Of a stretch of 64,000 nucleotides of DNA, positions 35,245-44,297 are shown piece by piece; the stretch's first letter is position 1; every line of letters begins with the position of its first letter. Source of the DNA: Clostridium_AT stratigraminis. GTDB lineage: Bacteria; Bacillota; Clostridia; Clostridiales; Clostridiaceae. The position numbers and the translations under genes are program-made. The DNA is taken from positions 682,001 through 746,000 of the forward strand of contig NZ_JBJHZZ010000001.1 in NCBI RefSeq assembly GCF_045310675.1, written 5' to 3'. The notes under the pieces are model-generated. The model had not been told where the DNA came from and did not search any database. It was given only the letters and a program-made list of their open reading frames with translations.

Positions 35245-35275
35245 TATAAGAAACGGCCTTTTATGGCCGCTCCTT
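35245..35275 (-). promoter_or_regulatory. Intercistronic hairpin between binding protein and ATPase genes
   Basis: CGGCC (35254-35258) / GGCCG (35265-35269) on the minus strand followed by TTTCTTATAA. Probably a weak terminator or mRNA-end stabiliser that lets the binding protein be made in excess over the membrane parts. Confidence 0.5.
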
Positions 35276-35288
35276 ATGTGATTAAAGA

Positions 35289-36503
35289 TTATTTTATATT
35301 ATTATATTTTTCAGGAATAGTTTCTTTTGTCTGTCCAAGATAACCTTGACCAAAAACATAGGTGTCTTGGTATACCATAATATGATTCTTTTTCTCGGTG
35401 CCAGTTGCAACATCAACATAAGCTGAACCGTTCCATTTTGCACCAGGAGTATACTTTTCAAAACAAGCCATTAAATCATTAAAGGAATCTTTTTTAGCTG
35501 TCCCTTCTATAACTCTCTTACCAAACTCAGCAAGAGCAACTGTAGTTGTATAGTTAAAGGAATAAGCCCAGGTTCCCATTCTCTTAGCTCCGCCTTTAGC
35601 TATAACTGTATCTTCAACCTTTTTAAGTATTGCAGGCCAATTTCCAGCTTCAGCCTTAAGGTCTATACCAAAAGCACCAGGGTAACCCATAATAGGTGAT
35701 GGAAGATCTGGTTCTACAAATATTGCGCCTAGTGCAGCAACCTGCTTTAATAGAGGCTCAGTTTGAGCATCATTAGTGCAGAAGAATGCTGTATCTTTGC
35801 CATATTTTTGTACCCAAGATGGCATTTTTTCAAGAATAAACTGCTGAGCTCCTGGTATTCCAACGTCGCTCATTGGGTCTGGAGCTGTTTCGAAATAGAA
35901 GTTAAGTCCCAAATCCTTACAAGCCTGTTCCATAATAGCTCTTCTTCTAGATAAAAGTTCAATACTCATATGCCTTGGAAAGGAAATGTGAACAAAGTTC
36001 TTTGCTCCCATTTTCTTAGCTGCTAGAATCATTAAGTAACCACGTTTTACGTTATCAGCATCTACAACTAAATCAGAAGCTGCCTCAATCATGTTCGTAT
36101 CTTCCTGTGGAATACCAGCTAAAAGAAGTATATCTGGTCTTAATTCTCTGATTTTCTTAAAAGCTGCAACTGTACCAGGCACTGATTGATTAACTACTAT
36201 AGCTTTCATATCTGGGTCATCTGCAAGTCCTACTATTTGAGCAATGGTTGTTTCCTGTTCCTGCATGAAATTATCAGGATAGGTTACGTGTTTAACTATT
36301 CCCCCATTAGCTACGTCGCCATATTCCTTAATAAAGGCTTCAGCCCCTCTTAGCTCGTCCTCAGACTGAGCTACAGTTCCTGTAACTATTCCGATGTGGA
36401 ATTTCTTGTCTGCTGGTTTCCCATTTGTGTCAGCTGCTTTTCCACAACCAACTAAGCTAAACACCATAATAGCTGAAAGAATTAATGATAGTGTCTTTTT
36501 CAA
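35289..36503 (-). CDS. ABC transporter substrate-binding lipoprotein (DUF3798-like)
   Basis: 404 residues. Signal KKTLSLILSAIMVFSLVGCG with lipobox LVGC. The mature part fits the DUF3798 family: KFHIGIVTGTVAQSEDELRG, AEAFIKEYGD, DADNVKRGYLMILAAKKMGA and SFPRHMSIELLSRRRAIMEQ. These are periplasmic-binding-like proteins of clostridia. First gene of the importer operon; ligand unknown. The permease and ATPase type suggests a sugar or nucleoside, but DUF3798 ligands are not known to me. GGAGGGGAAAA precedes the ATG. Confidence 0.88.
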   Translation of the reverse strand: MKKTLSLILSAIMVFSLVGCGKAADTNGKPADKKFHIGIVTGTVAQSEDELRGAEAFIKEYGDVANGGIVKHVTYPDNFMQEQETTIAQIVGLADDPDMKAIVVNQSVPGTVAAFKKIRELRPDILLLAGIPQEDTNMIEAASDLVVDADNVKRGYLMILAAKKMGAKNFVHISFPRHMSIELLSRRRAIMEQACKDLGLNFYFETAPDPMSDVGIPGAQQFILEKMPSWVQKYGKDTAFFCTNDAQTEPLLKQVAALGAIFVEPDLPSPIMGYPGAFGIDLKAEAGNWPAILKKVEDTVIAKGGAKRMGTWAYSFNYTTTVALAEFGKRVIEGTAKKDSFNDLMACFEKYTPGAKWNGSAYVDVATGTEKKNHIMVYQDTYVFGQGYLGQTKETIPEKYNNIK

Positions 36504-36897
36504 ATTTTTCCCCTCCTAAAGATTTTATATTATAAATTTCAAAGTAATTCTGCTATTTGGACTTCACAAAATCTGTAGGTACATTGGATTTTGTTTATAT
36601 AAATAGCGATTTACTAATGAATTTATTTAGTTGAAAGGCTAGACTTTTCTATACTAACAAAGAAATTATTATATTATATTTAATTACACTAAAATTATTC
36701 GAGAAAATGTAAGAGATTCCTATTTTTATCACATATTTCTCTGTAAATTAGTCGGAAAAATAAAAAAACTCCCAATATTAGAATAATTGCACTTGATTAA
36801 ATACAGTTATTCTAAGTTAAGAGCTAATTAATAAAAGCTATTAAGTTTGATACAATATAGGTTCCTTAAAAGCAATCGTAGAGATTATAGAAGATAA
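36504..36897. other. Intergenic: importer promoter region and response-regulator gene end
   Basis: About 390 bp, AT-rich. One inverted repeat TTAGAATAA (36778-36786) / TTATTCTAA (36807-36815). On the minus strand it is followed after ~10 bp by TTTTTTTATTTTT, so it may terminate the response-regulator transcript, or be an operator. The importer promoter must lie here, but no clear -35/-10 was found. Confidence 0.4.
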
Positions 36898-37548
36898 TTA
36901 AGTTTTGCTTGTGGAAAGAAGATATTTGTTTTTAGGCCTTCCTATTTGCCCGTAAATAGGGAGAATTTCTATAGTTTTATTTTCTACTAAATATTGAATA
37001 TATCTATGTACTGTTTGATAAGCGAGATGCAAAGCCGCAGCAATTTCTTCTATGGTAAGACCTTCACTTTGTTCCTTTAAATAATCGCATATAATATTTA
37101 AGGTAGCAGGGCCAATGCCCTTCTCAATAAAAATAATGGCCTTATCTTCAATATATTTTTTCTGCATTTCATTTATTTTCAAATTGATTTTTATTCTAGA
37201 AATTAAATCTGGGGACTTAATGGGTTTAATGGCAAAATCTGTGGCGCCAACAGCCATGAACTTTTCAGCAATTTCTTGTCTTTCATCAACTGTAAGTACT
37301 AAAATTGAAATTGCACTATCAAATTGACGAATTTTCTTAACTGTTGTTAAGCCATCCCAATCTGGCATATGGTAATCAACTATGGCTAAGTTTATTCCCT
37401 CATTTTTGCATAGATTATAGCCATTAGAGCCGCTGCTTGCAATAATTGGTTCATAACCTCCATGTAGACATATTTCTTTTATGGTATATTGAATATCAGG
37501 TTCATCATCAATAATAACAATTTTCTTTTTCACAGGTATTTTATTCAC
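36898..37548 (-). CDS. Response regulator, CitB/DctR type
   Basis: 216 residues. Receiver domain (1-120): IVIIDDEPDIQY, phosphoacceptor aspartate in LAIVDYHMPDWDG, LTVDE and FAIKPIKSPD. C-terminal helix-turn-helix (GLTIEEIAAALHLAYQTVHRYIQY with a wing ending GQIGRPKNKYLL), the layout of CitB/DcuR-type regulators. It is encoded just after the histidine kinase and just before the importer operon, which is its most likely target. Confidence 0.92.
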   Translation of the reverse strand: MNKIPVKKKIVIIDDEPDIQYTIKEICLHGGYEPIIASSGSNGYNLCKNEGINLAIVDYHMPDWDGLTTVKKIRQFDSAISILVLTVDERQEIAEKFMAVGATDFAIKPIKSPDLISRIKINLKINEMQKKYIEDKAIIFIEKGIGPATLNIICDYLKEQSEGLTIEEIAAALHLAYQTVHRYIQYLVENKTIEILPIYGQIGRPKNKYLLSTSKT

Positions 37549-37574
37549 TTACATCATCTCCAAGTCTTATTTAT

Positions 37575-38939
37575 TCAATTAATGCCTTTAAATGCAGGAA
37601 GATATATAGTAACAGAAGTTCCCTCATCTACAGCACTGATAATGTTAATTGTACCTTCATTATCTTCTATAACCTGTTTTACAAAGGAAAGTCCAAGTCC
37701 GGAGGTATTATTTGTAGAAAAGCCAATATCCCATATTCTTGGTAAATCAGTTCCCTTTATACCTATACCATTATCAGATACAAAGATGCATAGCCCATTA
37801 TCAAAGGGTTTTACCTGAAACACAATATATTTAAAAGGTTTTTTACAAGGGGTAACAATGGCATTTTCTAAAATATTAATAACTGCTCTAGCTACCCTTA
37901 TTTTATTTACATATATAACAGGAAGCTCCTCATTAATGTCTATATCAATTTTAATACTCTCATCTTCAAGGGGTAGCTGGGCTCTTATATAGCTTATTAA
38001 ATCTGATGAATTTATCTTTTGTCTTGAAGTATCATAAAGAAAACTTGAAATCATCTCGTTCATTTTACTTACAGAGCCTTCAATTCTTTTGCTGTATTCC
38101 ATAAGTTTTGCTGTATCCTTTGAAATTGCAAGCAGGGAATTTAAGCCTTGAATTGTAACGAGAGGAGTTTTCAAATCGTGAACTAAGGATTTTATTTCCT
38201 TTTCTATTCTATTCTCAATTATTTTTGCCTTCATAGCTTGTATTTCTTTTTCATTTTCATAATTTAATTTTATAATTTTTAAATTATTCAAATAACTCCT
38301 AAATAATGCAGAAGTAATGAAAGCAAAGAATATAAAAGGAATAAAAAAGGCAAAGCCAGTGAAATTTAAAACCGATGAAGAATGAAGATAAAGGCCAGTA
38401 AGCTTTATGCTGCTGGAAATGTCACTTTCGCCAATAAAATAATTTGAAAATAAGGGCATAATGTTTATCCACTGAAAGGCAAAAAATACTTGTACAGAGA
38501 CAATAGAAATATGGAGGAAGCTGTTTTTTTCATAAAAAAATTTGGCAAATATAAATAAGCTTAAAATTAAAGGAAGTATAGTTGAAACTATTTCCCAGGA
38601 CATATTAAAAATAAAAGAATTTAGCCACTTTAAAATAACAAATAAAATAAAGGTAACTATATACAAAGTGGTGTTACTAAATCGAAATCTAAAGGGTGTA
38701 TAAAAAACAACAAGCAGACAGCCTAAAATTAAAGCTGTATTCTCCAGTGTAGATAAAATACTAATATAAGCACTAGCAAGCACTAATAAACCACTGTTGC
38801 CAGCATTGATTGCCGTTCTTATATTATAGATAATATTAAACCAATATAACTTTGAAAAGAAAGGAAAAAAGAACCCGAAACAAATAAATATAATAATTCC
38901 TATAATAATAACATTATGATATTTAATATTTTTGTTCAT
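37575..38939 (-). CDS. Membrane sensor histidine kinase
   Basis: 454 residues from the ATG at 38939, with AAAGAGG upstream; a longer frame from 38993 overlaps the previous gene. About eight N-terminal helices (residues 1-225) with little extracytoplasmic loop. Then dimerisation/phosphoacceptor helix SLVHDLKTPLVTIQGLNSLL with the histidine, N box INILENAI, G1 VSDNGIGIKG and G2 TSGLGLSFVKQV. Because it lacks a sensory loop, it may read the state of the binding proteins encoded upstream. Pairs with the response regulator 26 bp downstream. Confidence 0.92.
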   Translation of the reverse strand: MNKNIKYHNVIIIGIIIFICFGFFFPFFSKLYWFNIIYNIRTAINAGNSGLLVLASAYISILSTLENTALILGCLLVVFYTPFRFRFSNTTLYIVTFILFVILKWLNSFIFNMSWEIVSTILPLILSLFIFAKFFYEKNSFLHISIVSVQVFFAFQWINIMPLFSNYFIGESDISSSIKLTGLYLHSSSVLNFTGFAFFIPFIFFAFITSALFRSYLNNLKIIKLNYENEKEIQAMKAKIIENRIEKEIKSLVHDLKTPLVTIQGLNSLLAISKDTAKLMEYSKRIEGSVSKMNEMISSFLYDTSRQKINSSDLISYIRAQLPLEDESIKIDIDINEELPVIYVNKIRVARAVINILENAIVTPCKKPFKYIVFQVKPFDNGLCIFVSDNGIGIKGTDLPRIWDIGFSTNNTSGLGLSFVKQVIEDNEGTINIISAVDEGTSVTIYLPAFKGIN

Positions 38940-38973
38940 AAAAAACCTCTTTGTAAACCCTTTAAATTTGAAT

Positions 38974-39573
38974 TTATCTATAAGCTGAGGCAAAAGGCTC
39001 TGATAGATTATTAACTCCGTTTGTAAGAGTTAAAGGAATTGAACTTTTTTTGGCTAAAAGCGAAAGGAAGCCGTCATAATCAGCATCTTTTGTTCCAATT
39101 AAATAATTACTTTCAGGAACGATAAGTTTTAAGAGTTCATCACTTTTAGTATCGCGATGTTCCTTTCCTCCAATATATATTGATATTACAGTAAGCTTTT
39201 TTTCTGAAGCTTTTTTTAACAGATTAGTGACGCGGTTTTTTTCATTTTCATAGCTTATGCCGCTGAGTTTTTCTCCTAGAGAACTGTAGCCTACTACAAA
39301 TACAATTGAATCTATTCCATCTAAATCTGAAGCCTTTGCTTGGGGCATAAAGTAGCTGTGTATCATAAGTTTATTAGAAATATCATTGAGTATATATGAA
39401 TCTGTACTTTGTCCAGCACTGGTTATTAGAGCATATTCTTTAGCAATAGGCATTGGAAGACTAGGGAGTAAAAGAACATTTACTTCGCTTCTTTTATAGA
39501 AGTTTAATTTGTAAAAAACTAGAACTGCTAACATTGCAGCCAGTATTATCCATGTAAAAGCTTTTAATTTCAT
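38974..39573 (-). CDS. Exported DUF6305-like protein
   Basis: 199 residues. One N-terminal helix AFTWIILAAMLAVLVFYKL without a lipobox, so probably membrane-anchored with the rest outside. The domain has KEYALITSAGQSTDSYILND, LMIHSYFMPQAKASDLDGID and SIVFVVGYSSLGEKLSG, a Rossmann-like pattern I associate with DUF6305. Lies between the peptide-binding-like protein and the histidine kinase, in the same transcript, so likely part of the signal reception unit. Start behind AGGATATTAAAA. Confidence 0.7.
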   Translation of the reverse strand: MKLKAFTWIILAAMLAVLVFYKLNFYKRSEVNVLLLPSLPMPIAKEYALITSAGQSTDSYILNDISNKLMIHSYFMPQAKASDLDGIDSIVFVVGYSSLGEKLSGISYENEKNRVTNLLKKASEKKLTVISIYIGGKEHRDTKSDELLKLIVPESNYLIGTKDADYDGFLSLLAKKSSIPLTLTNGVNNLSEPFASAYR

Positions 39574-39591
39574 TTTTAATATCCTCGACTA

Positions 39592-41193
39592 TTATGGTTT
39601 TATATCCACATTTTCTAGAGATTCTACTCCAGTTATGTAGGGTGAATAACCTATTACTGATCTATTAGCTGCTAGTATTGGCATAGTATGTGCTAGTGGA
39701 ATTGCCGGCATATCAATATTTACAGCTTCTAAAAGTTTTCTGTATAAATACTCTCTAAAGGCTAGATCTGTAGTTTCCCTAGCTTGATTTAAAAGCATGT
39801 CAATATCCTTATTTTTATAGAAGGAATAGTTACTGGCCATACCTGGCTTAGCGTTATCTGAGGATAATAGAGTATAGAGAAAATTATCAGGATCAATATT
39901 ATCTCCAGTCCAACCAATTAAAGCTAATTCATGTTCACCATTTTTTATTTTGTTTAAATATTCATCCCAATTAAAGGTTTTTATTGTAACTTCAATATTT
40001 ACCTTATGAAAACTAGCCTTAAGAAAATCTGCCACCTCAAGAGGTTTAGGAAAATAGTTTCTAGAAGTATTCATTACCCATAGAGTAGTTTTAAAGCCAT
40101 TTGGAAATCCTGCTTCTTTTAGAAGCTCCTTAGACTTTTCTATATTATATTCACTTGGTGCTATACTTTCATTAAAGCCCCAAAGTACAGGAGGAATAAG
40201 TGTTTTTGCGGGTTTTGCTATATTATTAAATGCTGTCTTGATTAATTCATCTTTATTTATTGCGTAGCTCATAGCACTTCTTATAAGTCTATTATCAAAG
40301 GGAGCTTTTTCGTTATTTATAGCTAAATAGCCTACATTAAAGCAGGGCCTAAAATACAAATTAAGCTTAGGGTCATTTTGGATTACTGAAGTGTCATCAG
40401 GTCCTAGATTATCAGCAATAAGTATCTTTCCTTCCTTTAATTTTTCTAATCTGTCATTACTTGAAGGAATCACTACAAATTCCACCTCATCCACCTTAGC
40501 TGGGTTATTCCAGTAATTATTATTGCGGGAAAGAATTATATTTTCATTTGGCGTCCAGCTCTTAAAAGTAAAGGGTCCAGTACCAATAGGATGCTTGTAC
40601 ACTTCCATACCGTAGTTTTTGATAGCTTCAGGACTTTCAATAGCAAAAACAGGCATTGCAAGTGTACTTAAAAAGGGTGCAAAGGGTTTACTAAGCTTTA
40701 TTTCTACTGAATATTCAGATACTGCCTTAACACTTTTTATAAAGCCAGGAAAGCCTCCGAATACATAATTCCAATAGCTGAACTCACCATCGTGATAGGG
40801 ATTGCTGGTGTTCATCCATCTCTGAAAGTTAAATACCACAGCAGCTGCATCAAATTTAGTGTTATCATGAAATTTAATACCTTGCCTTAGGTTAAATATC
40901 CAACTCAGGCCATCCTCACTGGACTTCCAATTTGCTGCTAAGCTTGGTATTATTTCTTTGCCGTCCTTTTCGTATTTGACTAAGGTTTCAAAAATATTAA
41001 CAGTAACTTTTATGGAATCCATATCTGTTGTATTTGCAGGGTCTAAGCTTAAGGAATCGCTGGCACGGCCTATAGTGAGTCTTTTAACTTTATGCTTCTG
41101 TATATCATTAGCCTTGATGATATACACTACTAAAGAAGTGAAAAAAATTATTAAAATAAAAAGTGCGAGAAATAACTTATAATGATTTTTCAC
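39592..41193 (-). CDS. Peptide-binding-like extracellular protein (SBP family 5)
   Basis: 533 residues, OppA/DppA fold: RLTIGRASDSLSLDPANTTD, LVKYEKDGKEIIPSLAANWK, GLSWIFNLRQGIKFHDNTKF and YKHPIGTGPFTFKSWTPNE. The N-terminal hydrophobic helix LFLALFILIIFFTSLVVYII has no lipobox cysteine, so it stays as a transmembrane anchor, which is unusual in Gram-positive importers. No permease or ATPase of the peptide type is nearby; instead a sensor kinase follows. I read it as a ligand receptor for that kinase. First gene of the minus-strand set. Confidence 0.87.
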   Translation of the reverse strand: MKNHYKLFLALFILIIFFTSLVVYIIKANDIQKHKVKRLTIGRASDSLSLDPANTTDMDSIKVTVNIFETLVKYEKDGKEIIPSLAANWKSSEDGLSWIFNLRQGIKFHDNTKFDAAAVVFNFQRWMNTSNPYHDGEFSYWNYVFGGFPGFIKSVKAVSEYSVEIKLSKPFAPFLSTLAMPVFAIESPEAIKNYGMEVYKHPIGTGPFTFKSWTPNENIILSRNNNYWNNPAKVDEVEFVVIPSSNDRLEKLKEGKILIADNLGPDDTSVIQNDPKLNLYFRPCFNVGYLAINNEKAPFDNRLIRSAMSYAINKDELIKTAFNNIAKPAKTLIPPVLWGFNESIAPSEYNIEKSKELLKEAGFPNGFKTTLWVMNTSRNYFPKPLEVADFLKASFHKVNIEVTIKTFNWDEYLNKIKNGEHELALIGWTGDNIDPDNFLYTLLSSDNAKPGMASNYSFYKNKDIDMLLNQARETTDLAFREYLYRKLLEAVNIDMPAIPLAHTMPILAANRSVIGYSPYITGVESLENVDIKP

Positions 41194-41434
41194 TTTTTCT
41201 CTCCCCCATTTAATCTATAACTTTAATTTTAGCTTAAAGTGAGACACAAATCAAACAATTTAGAAAAATGAATGATGATGTCGTATATAAATCATAGAAA
41301 TTTTTTTAAATTTATTAATTGTTTTATAAGAAGATAAAATATTAAAATATGTAAGAAATTCACTATAGTAGACTAAAAATTTTTTTAAATATATAATTAT
41401 TATAATAAAAGTACATTGAAAGGTCGGTAGAATT

Positions 41435-42406
41435 ATGAACAAACCAAAAGTATTTATTGCAGAAGAAATTCCAGAAGAAACAGAAAAATATATTGCAAAA
41501 TATTGCGATTATGAAATATGGAATAATGAAGAAAGAATTCCAAGAGAAATATTATTACAAAAACTTGCAGACAAAGATGGAGTAATGCTTACAGGTAATA
41601 AAGTCGATGAAGAGCTTTTAAGCTATGCCCCAAATCTAAAGGTCGTAAGTAATATTACAGTTGGCTATAATAATTTTGATATAGAGGCAATGAAAAAGAG
41701 AAGAGTTATAGGAACAAATACCCCTTATGTCTTAGATGATACTGTTGCTGATTTAATATTAGGACTTATGTTATCAGCTTCTCGTAAAATTGCAGAACTA
41801 GATAGATATGTTAAAGATAATAAATGGCTTAGCAGCGATGGCAAAAATCTATTTGGATTAGATGTGCATCATGCAGTACTAGGTATTATTGGAATGGGAA
41901 GAATAGGTGAGGCTGTTGCAAGAAGAGCTAAACTTGGCTTTGACATGGAAGTTATGTACTATAATAGAAGTAGAAAATTAAAAACTGAAGAGGAACTAGG
42001 AGTACAGTATACTGGCTTAAATTCACTTCTTGAAAAATCTGATTTTATAGTTTTAATGACGCCTCTTACAGAAGATACATTTCATTTAATAGATACGGAA
42101 GAGTTTAATAAAATGAAAAGTACAGCCATATTTATAAATGCTTCAAGGGGACAGACAGTAAATGAAAAGGCGTTAATAGAGGCTTTAGAAAGCAAGAAAA
42201 TTTATGCAGCAGGCTTAGACGTATATGATAGCGAACCAATTAATGGTGATAATAAGCTGCTTAAAATGCCCAATGTAGTTACTCTTCCGCATATTGGATC
42301 AGCAACAGAAAAGACACGAATTGATATGAGTAATTTAGCTGCAGAAAACTTAGTTAAAGGAGCTCTAGGTGAAATCCCAAAAAATATAGTTCCAGAATTT
42401 AAATAG
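41435..42406 (+). CDS. D-isomer-specific 2-hydroxyacid dehydrogenase
   Basis: 323 residues. NAD-binding motif LGIIGMGRIGEAVARRAKLG; catalytic Arg in NASRGQTVNEKAL, Glu in YDSEPI and His in LPHIGSATEKTR. The N-terminal NVTVGYNN-like segment (VVSNITVGYNNFDIEAMKKR) resembles glyoxylate/hydroxypyruvate and 2-ketogluconate reductases. Interconverts a 2-oxoacid and a D-2-hydroxyacid with NAD(P)H. Lies upstream of the lactate-oxidation genes on the same strand; the connection is a guess. Ribosome site AAAGGTCGG. Confidence 0.92.
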   Translation: MNKPKVFIAEEIPEETEKYIAKYCDYEIWNNEERIPREILLQKLADKDGVMLTGNKVDEELLSYAPNLKVVSNITVGYNNFDIEAMKKRRVIGTNTPYVLDDTVADLILGLMLSASRKIAELDRYVKDNKWLSSDGKNLFGLDVHHAVLGIIGMGRIGEAVARRAKLGFDMEVMYYNRSRKLKTEEELGVQYTGLNSLLEKSDFIVLMTPLTEDTFHLIDTEEFNKMKSTAIFINASRGQTVNEKALIEALESKKIYAAGLDVYDSEPINGDNKLLKMPNVVTLPHIGSATEKTRIDMSNLAAENLVKGALGEIPKNIVPEFK

Positions 42407-42433
42407 AATCTTGAAGTTACAGGGGGAAATAAT

Positions 42434-43228
42434 ATGATATTTTATTTTACTGGTACAGGAAACTCTTTACAAGCTGCTAAGAATATTGCTAAGTATAATG
42501 ATGAAAAGTTAATACCTATTGCAAAAATAATGAATAATAAAGACTCTTTTTTAGATTATAATTTAACTGAGGGAGAAAGTATTGGTTTTGTTTTTCCTAT
42601 ATATTCTTGGGGACCACCTAAAATGGTTTTAGACTTTATTAAAAGGCTAAAGTTAATTAATTATAAGGGCAATTATATTTACACGGTTGTAACCTGTGGT
42701 GCAAATATTGGGAACACAATGAAAGTTATAAAATCTGCCTTAAGGAAAAAGAATCTAGCCCTAGATAGCGGCTTTTCAATTGTAATGCCGAATAATTATG
42801 TTATTATTGGCGATGTAGAGAATAAAAATGCACAAGAGAAAAAGCTGGCAGAAGCAGAAGAAACTTTGAAAAACATTAATGAAATTATCATGAAAAAAAC
42901 AAAGGGAGTATTTAAGGTAAATAAAGGATTTGTGCCATTTATTTTAACAGGAGTTATAAATCCTTTGTTTAACAAAGGGGCAGTCGATACTAAAAAGTTT
43001 TATGTTAATGATACCTGCACAGGCTGTGGCATTTGCGAAGAAGTATGTAATTGTAATACTATTATAGTTAATAAAAAACCTAATTGGGGTAGTGAATGCA
43101 GTCAATGTTTAGCCTGTCTGCACCTTTGCCCGGTTAATGCTATTCAATATGGAAAAGGTACAGTGAAGAAAGGAAGATATAAAAATCCTAATATAGCTGT
43201 TAATGAATTAATTAAGTTTAAGAAATAA
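42434..43228 (+). CDS. EFR1-type flavodoxin-ferredoxin protein
   Basis: 264 residues. N-terminal flavodoxin-like domain with the FMN phosphate loop YFTGTGNSLQAAKNIA and FPIYSWGPPKMVLDFIKRL; C-terminal two [4Fe-4S] ferredoxin motifs CTGCGICEEVCNCNTI and CSQCLACLHLCPVNAI. The EFR1 family is frequent in clostridia. Probable soluble electron carrier. The first cluster ends CNC instead of CP, still with four cysteines. AGGGGGAAATA precedes the ATG. Confidence 0.9.
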   Translation: MIFYFTGTGNSLQAAKNIAKYNDEKLIPIAKIMNNKDSFLDYNLTEGESIGFVFPIYSWGPPKMVLDFIKRLKLINYKGNYIYTVVTCGANIGNTMKVIKSALRKKNLALDSGFSIVMPNNYVIIGDVENKNAQEKKLAEAEETLKNINEIIMKKTKGVFKVNKGFVPFILTGVINPLFNKGAVDTKKFYVNDTCTGCGICEEVCNCNTIIVNKKPNWGSECSQCLACLHLCPVNAIQYGKGTVKKGRYKNPNIAVNELIKFKK

Positions 43229-43259
43229 ATATTTTTTTACAGAAAATTAAGGAGAAATT

Positions 43260-43949
43260 ATGTTTACGCCCATTAAAAGCACAAAGGTATATGAACATGT
43301 AGTTCAGCAGATAAAACAGATGATTATAGATGGAACTTTAAAAAAGGGAGATAAGCTTCCAACTGAAAGAGAACTTTCTGAGCAGCTTCAGGTAAGCAGG
43401 GCTTCCATAAGAGAGGCAATAAAGTCACTAGAGGTTATTGGACTTCTTGAAGCCAAGCAAGGGGCAGGTAATTACATAAAGGAAAGCTTTGATCAGGTTT
43501 TATTTGAACCAATGTCTATGATATTTATGCTAGAAAGCAGGAACCCTAATGAAATTGTTGAACTAAGGGAGGCAATGGAACTTGAAGCGGCTGCCTTAGC
43601 TGCTAAAAATATTGATAAATCAGAGCTTGAAGAAATAAGGCTTTTAGTAGATAAAATTAAAAATTGTGAGGATGAAGAAATTACTGCAGCTTATGATAAA
43701 AGCTTTCATTATGCCATAGCCAAAGCCTCAAAAAATGTTCTAATCATGAGTGTTCTTAATGTTATTTCTAGTTTAATAGATGAAGTTATAATTGGTTCAA
43801 GAAAAAAGATCCTGTCAGTTCAAGCTAATAAGGAAAGATTAAATAATCAGCATGAATTGATTTATAGTGCTTTGAAGAATAAAAATGCAGTTGAAGCTTA
43901 TGAGGCAATGAAGGGACATTTTGAATTAATTAAGAACTATTATATTTAA
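43260..43949 (+). CDS. FadR/LldR-type GntR transcriptional regulator (LctA-like)
   Basis: 229 residues. N-terminal winged helix of the GntR family: IIDGTLKKGDKLPTERELSE and QLQVSRASIREAIKSLEVIG, then the all-helical FCD ligand domain (ELREAMELEAAALAAKNIDK, SFHYAIAKASKNVLIMSV, with metal-binding D, H and H). LldR and LctA of lactate loci belong here. It is followed at 350 bp by EtfB/EtfA/lactate dehydrogenase genes, and a FadR-type operator lies between. Probably represses them unless lactate is present. Confidence 0.9.
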   Translation: MFTPIKSTKVYEHVVQQIKQMIIDGTLKKGDKLPTERELSEQLQVSRASIREAIKSLEVIGLLEAKQGAGNYIKESFDQVLFEPMSMIFMLESRNPNEIVELREAMELEAAALAAKNIDKSELEEIRLLVDKIKNCEDEEITAAYDKSFHYAIAKASKNVLIMSVLNVISSLIDEVIIGSRKKILSVQANKERLNNQHELIYSALKNKNAVEAYEAMKGHFELIKNYYI

Positions 43950-43964
43950 GAATAAAAAAGAATT

Positions 43965-43998
43965 AAAAAGAAAATCTCTTTGGGGTTTTCTTTTTTTA
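43965..43998 (+). terminator. Terminator of the regulator gene
   Basis: AAAAAGAAAA (43965-43974) / TTTTCTTTTT (43986-43995) continuing as T-run. Confidence 0.75.
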
Positions 43999-44297
43999 TT
44001 ATGCATTTGACAAGAAAATAACAAAATTGTTTTGTAAAGGATATAATTTATAAAGTATTTTTAAACAAATTAATGAAAGTGATAATTAAAAGGCTCTACA
44101 GGAAGATTGAAAAAATATATAGATGTTAATAAAATAACTATTATAGAAATATTCAAATAATAATGTTAGTATAAAATTAATAATTGGTAATACCATCATA
44201 CCATAAATATATACTAATAATACTCTGAAGTATCTTTAACATATAAAATTATCTTAATTACTATGACTTTACTTAAATAATGGAAGGAAGGATAGCA
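43999..44297. other. Promoter region of the Etf/lactate dehydrogenase operon
   Basis: About 300 bp, AT-rich, holding the operator at 44184 and therefore the operon promoter. TATAAA at about 44170 could be a -10 box, overlapping closely with the operator, but the -35 is not clear. Confidence 0.5.
44184..44196 (+). promoter_or_regulatory. FadR-subfamily operator
   Basis: TTGGTAATACCAT: the palindrome TGGT-AAT-ACCA fits the FadR-subfamily consensus T-GT-N3-AC-A. It lies 100 bp before the etfB start and 235 bp after the FadR-type regulator gene, the expected place for LctA/LldR binding. Confidence 0.65.

Noticed and set aside
43999..44297. A riboswitch in the leader of etfB
   Set aside because: No conserved aptamer core or attenuator hairpin visible; only a protein operator.
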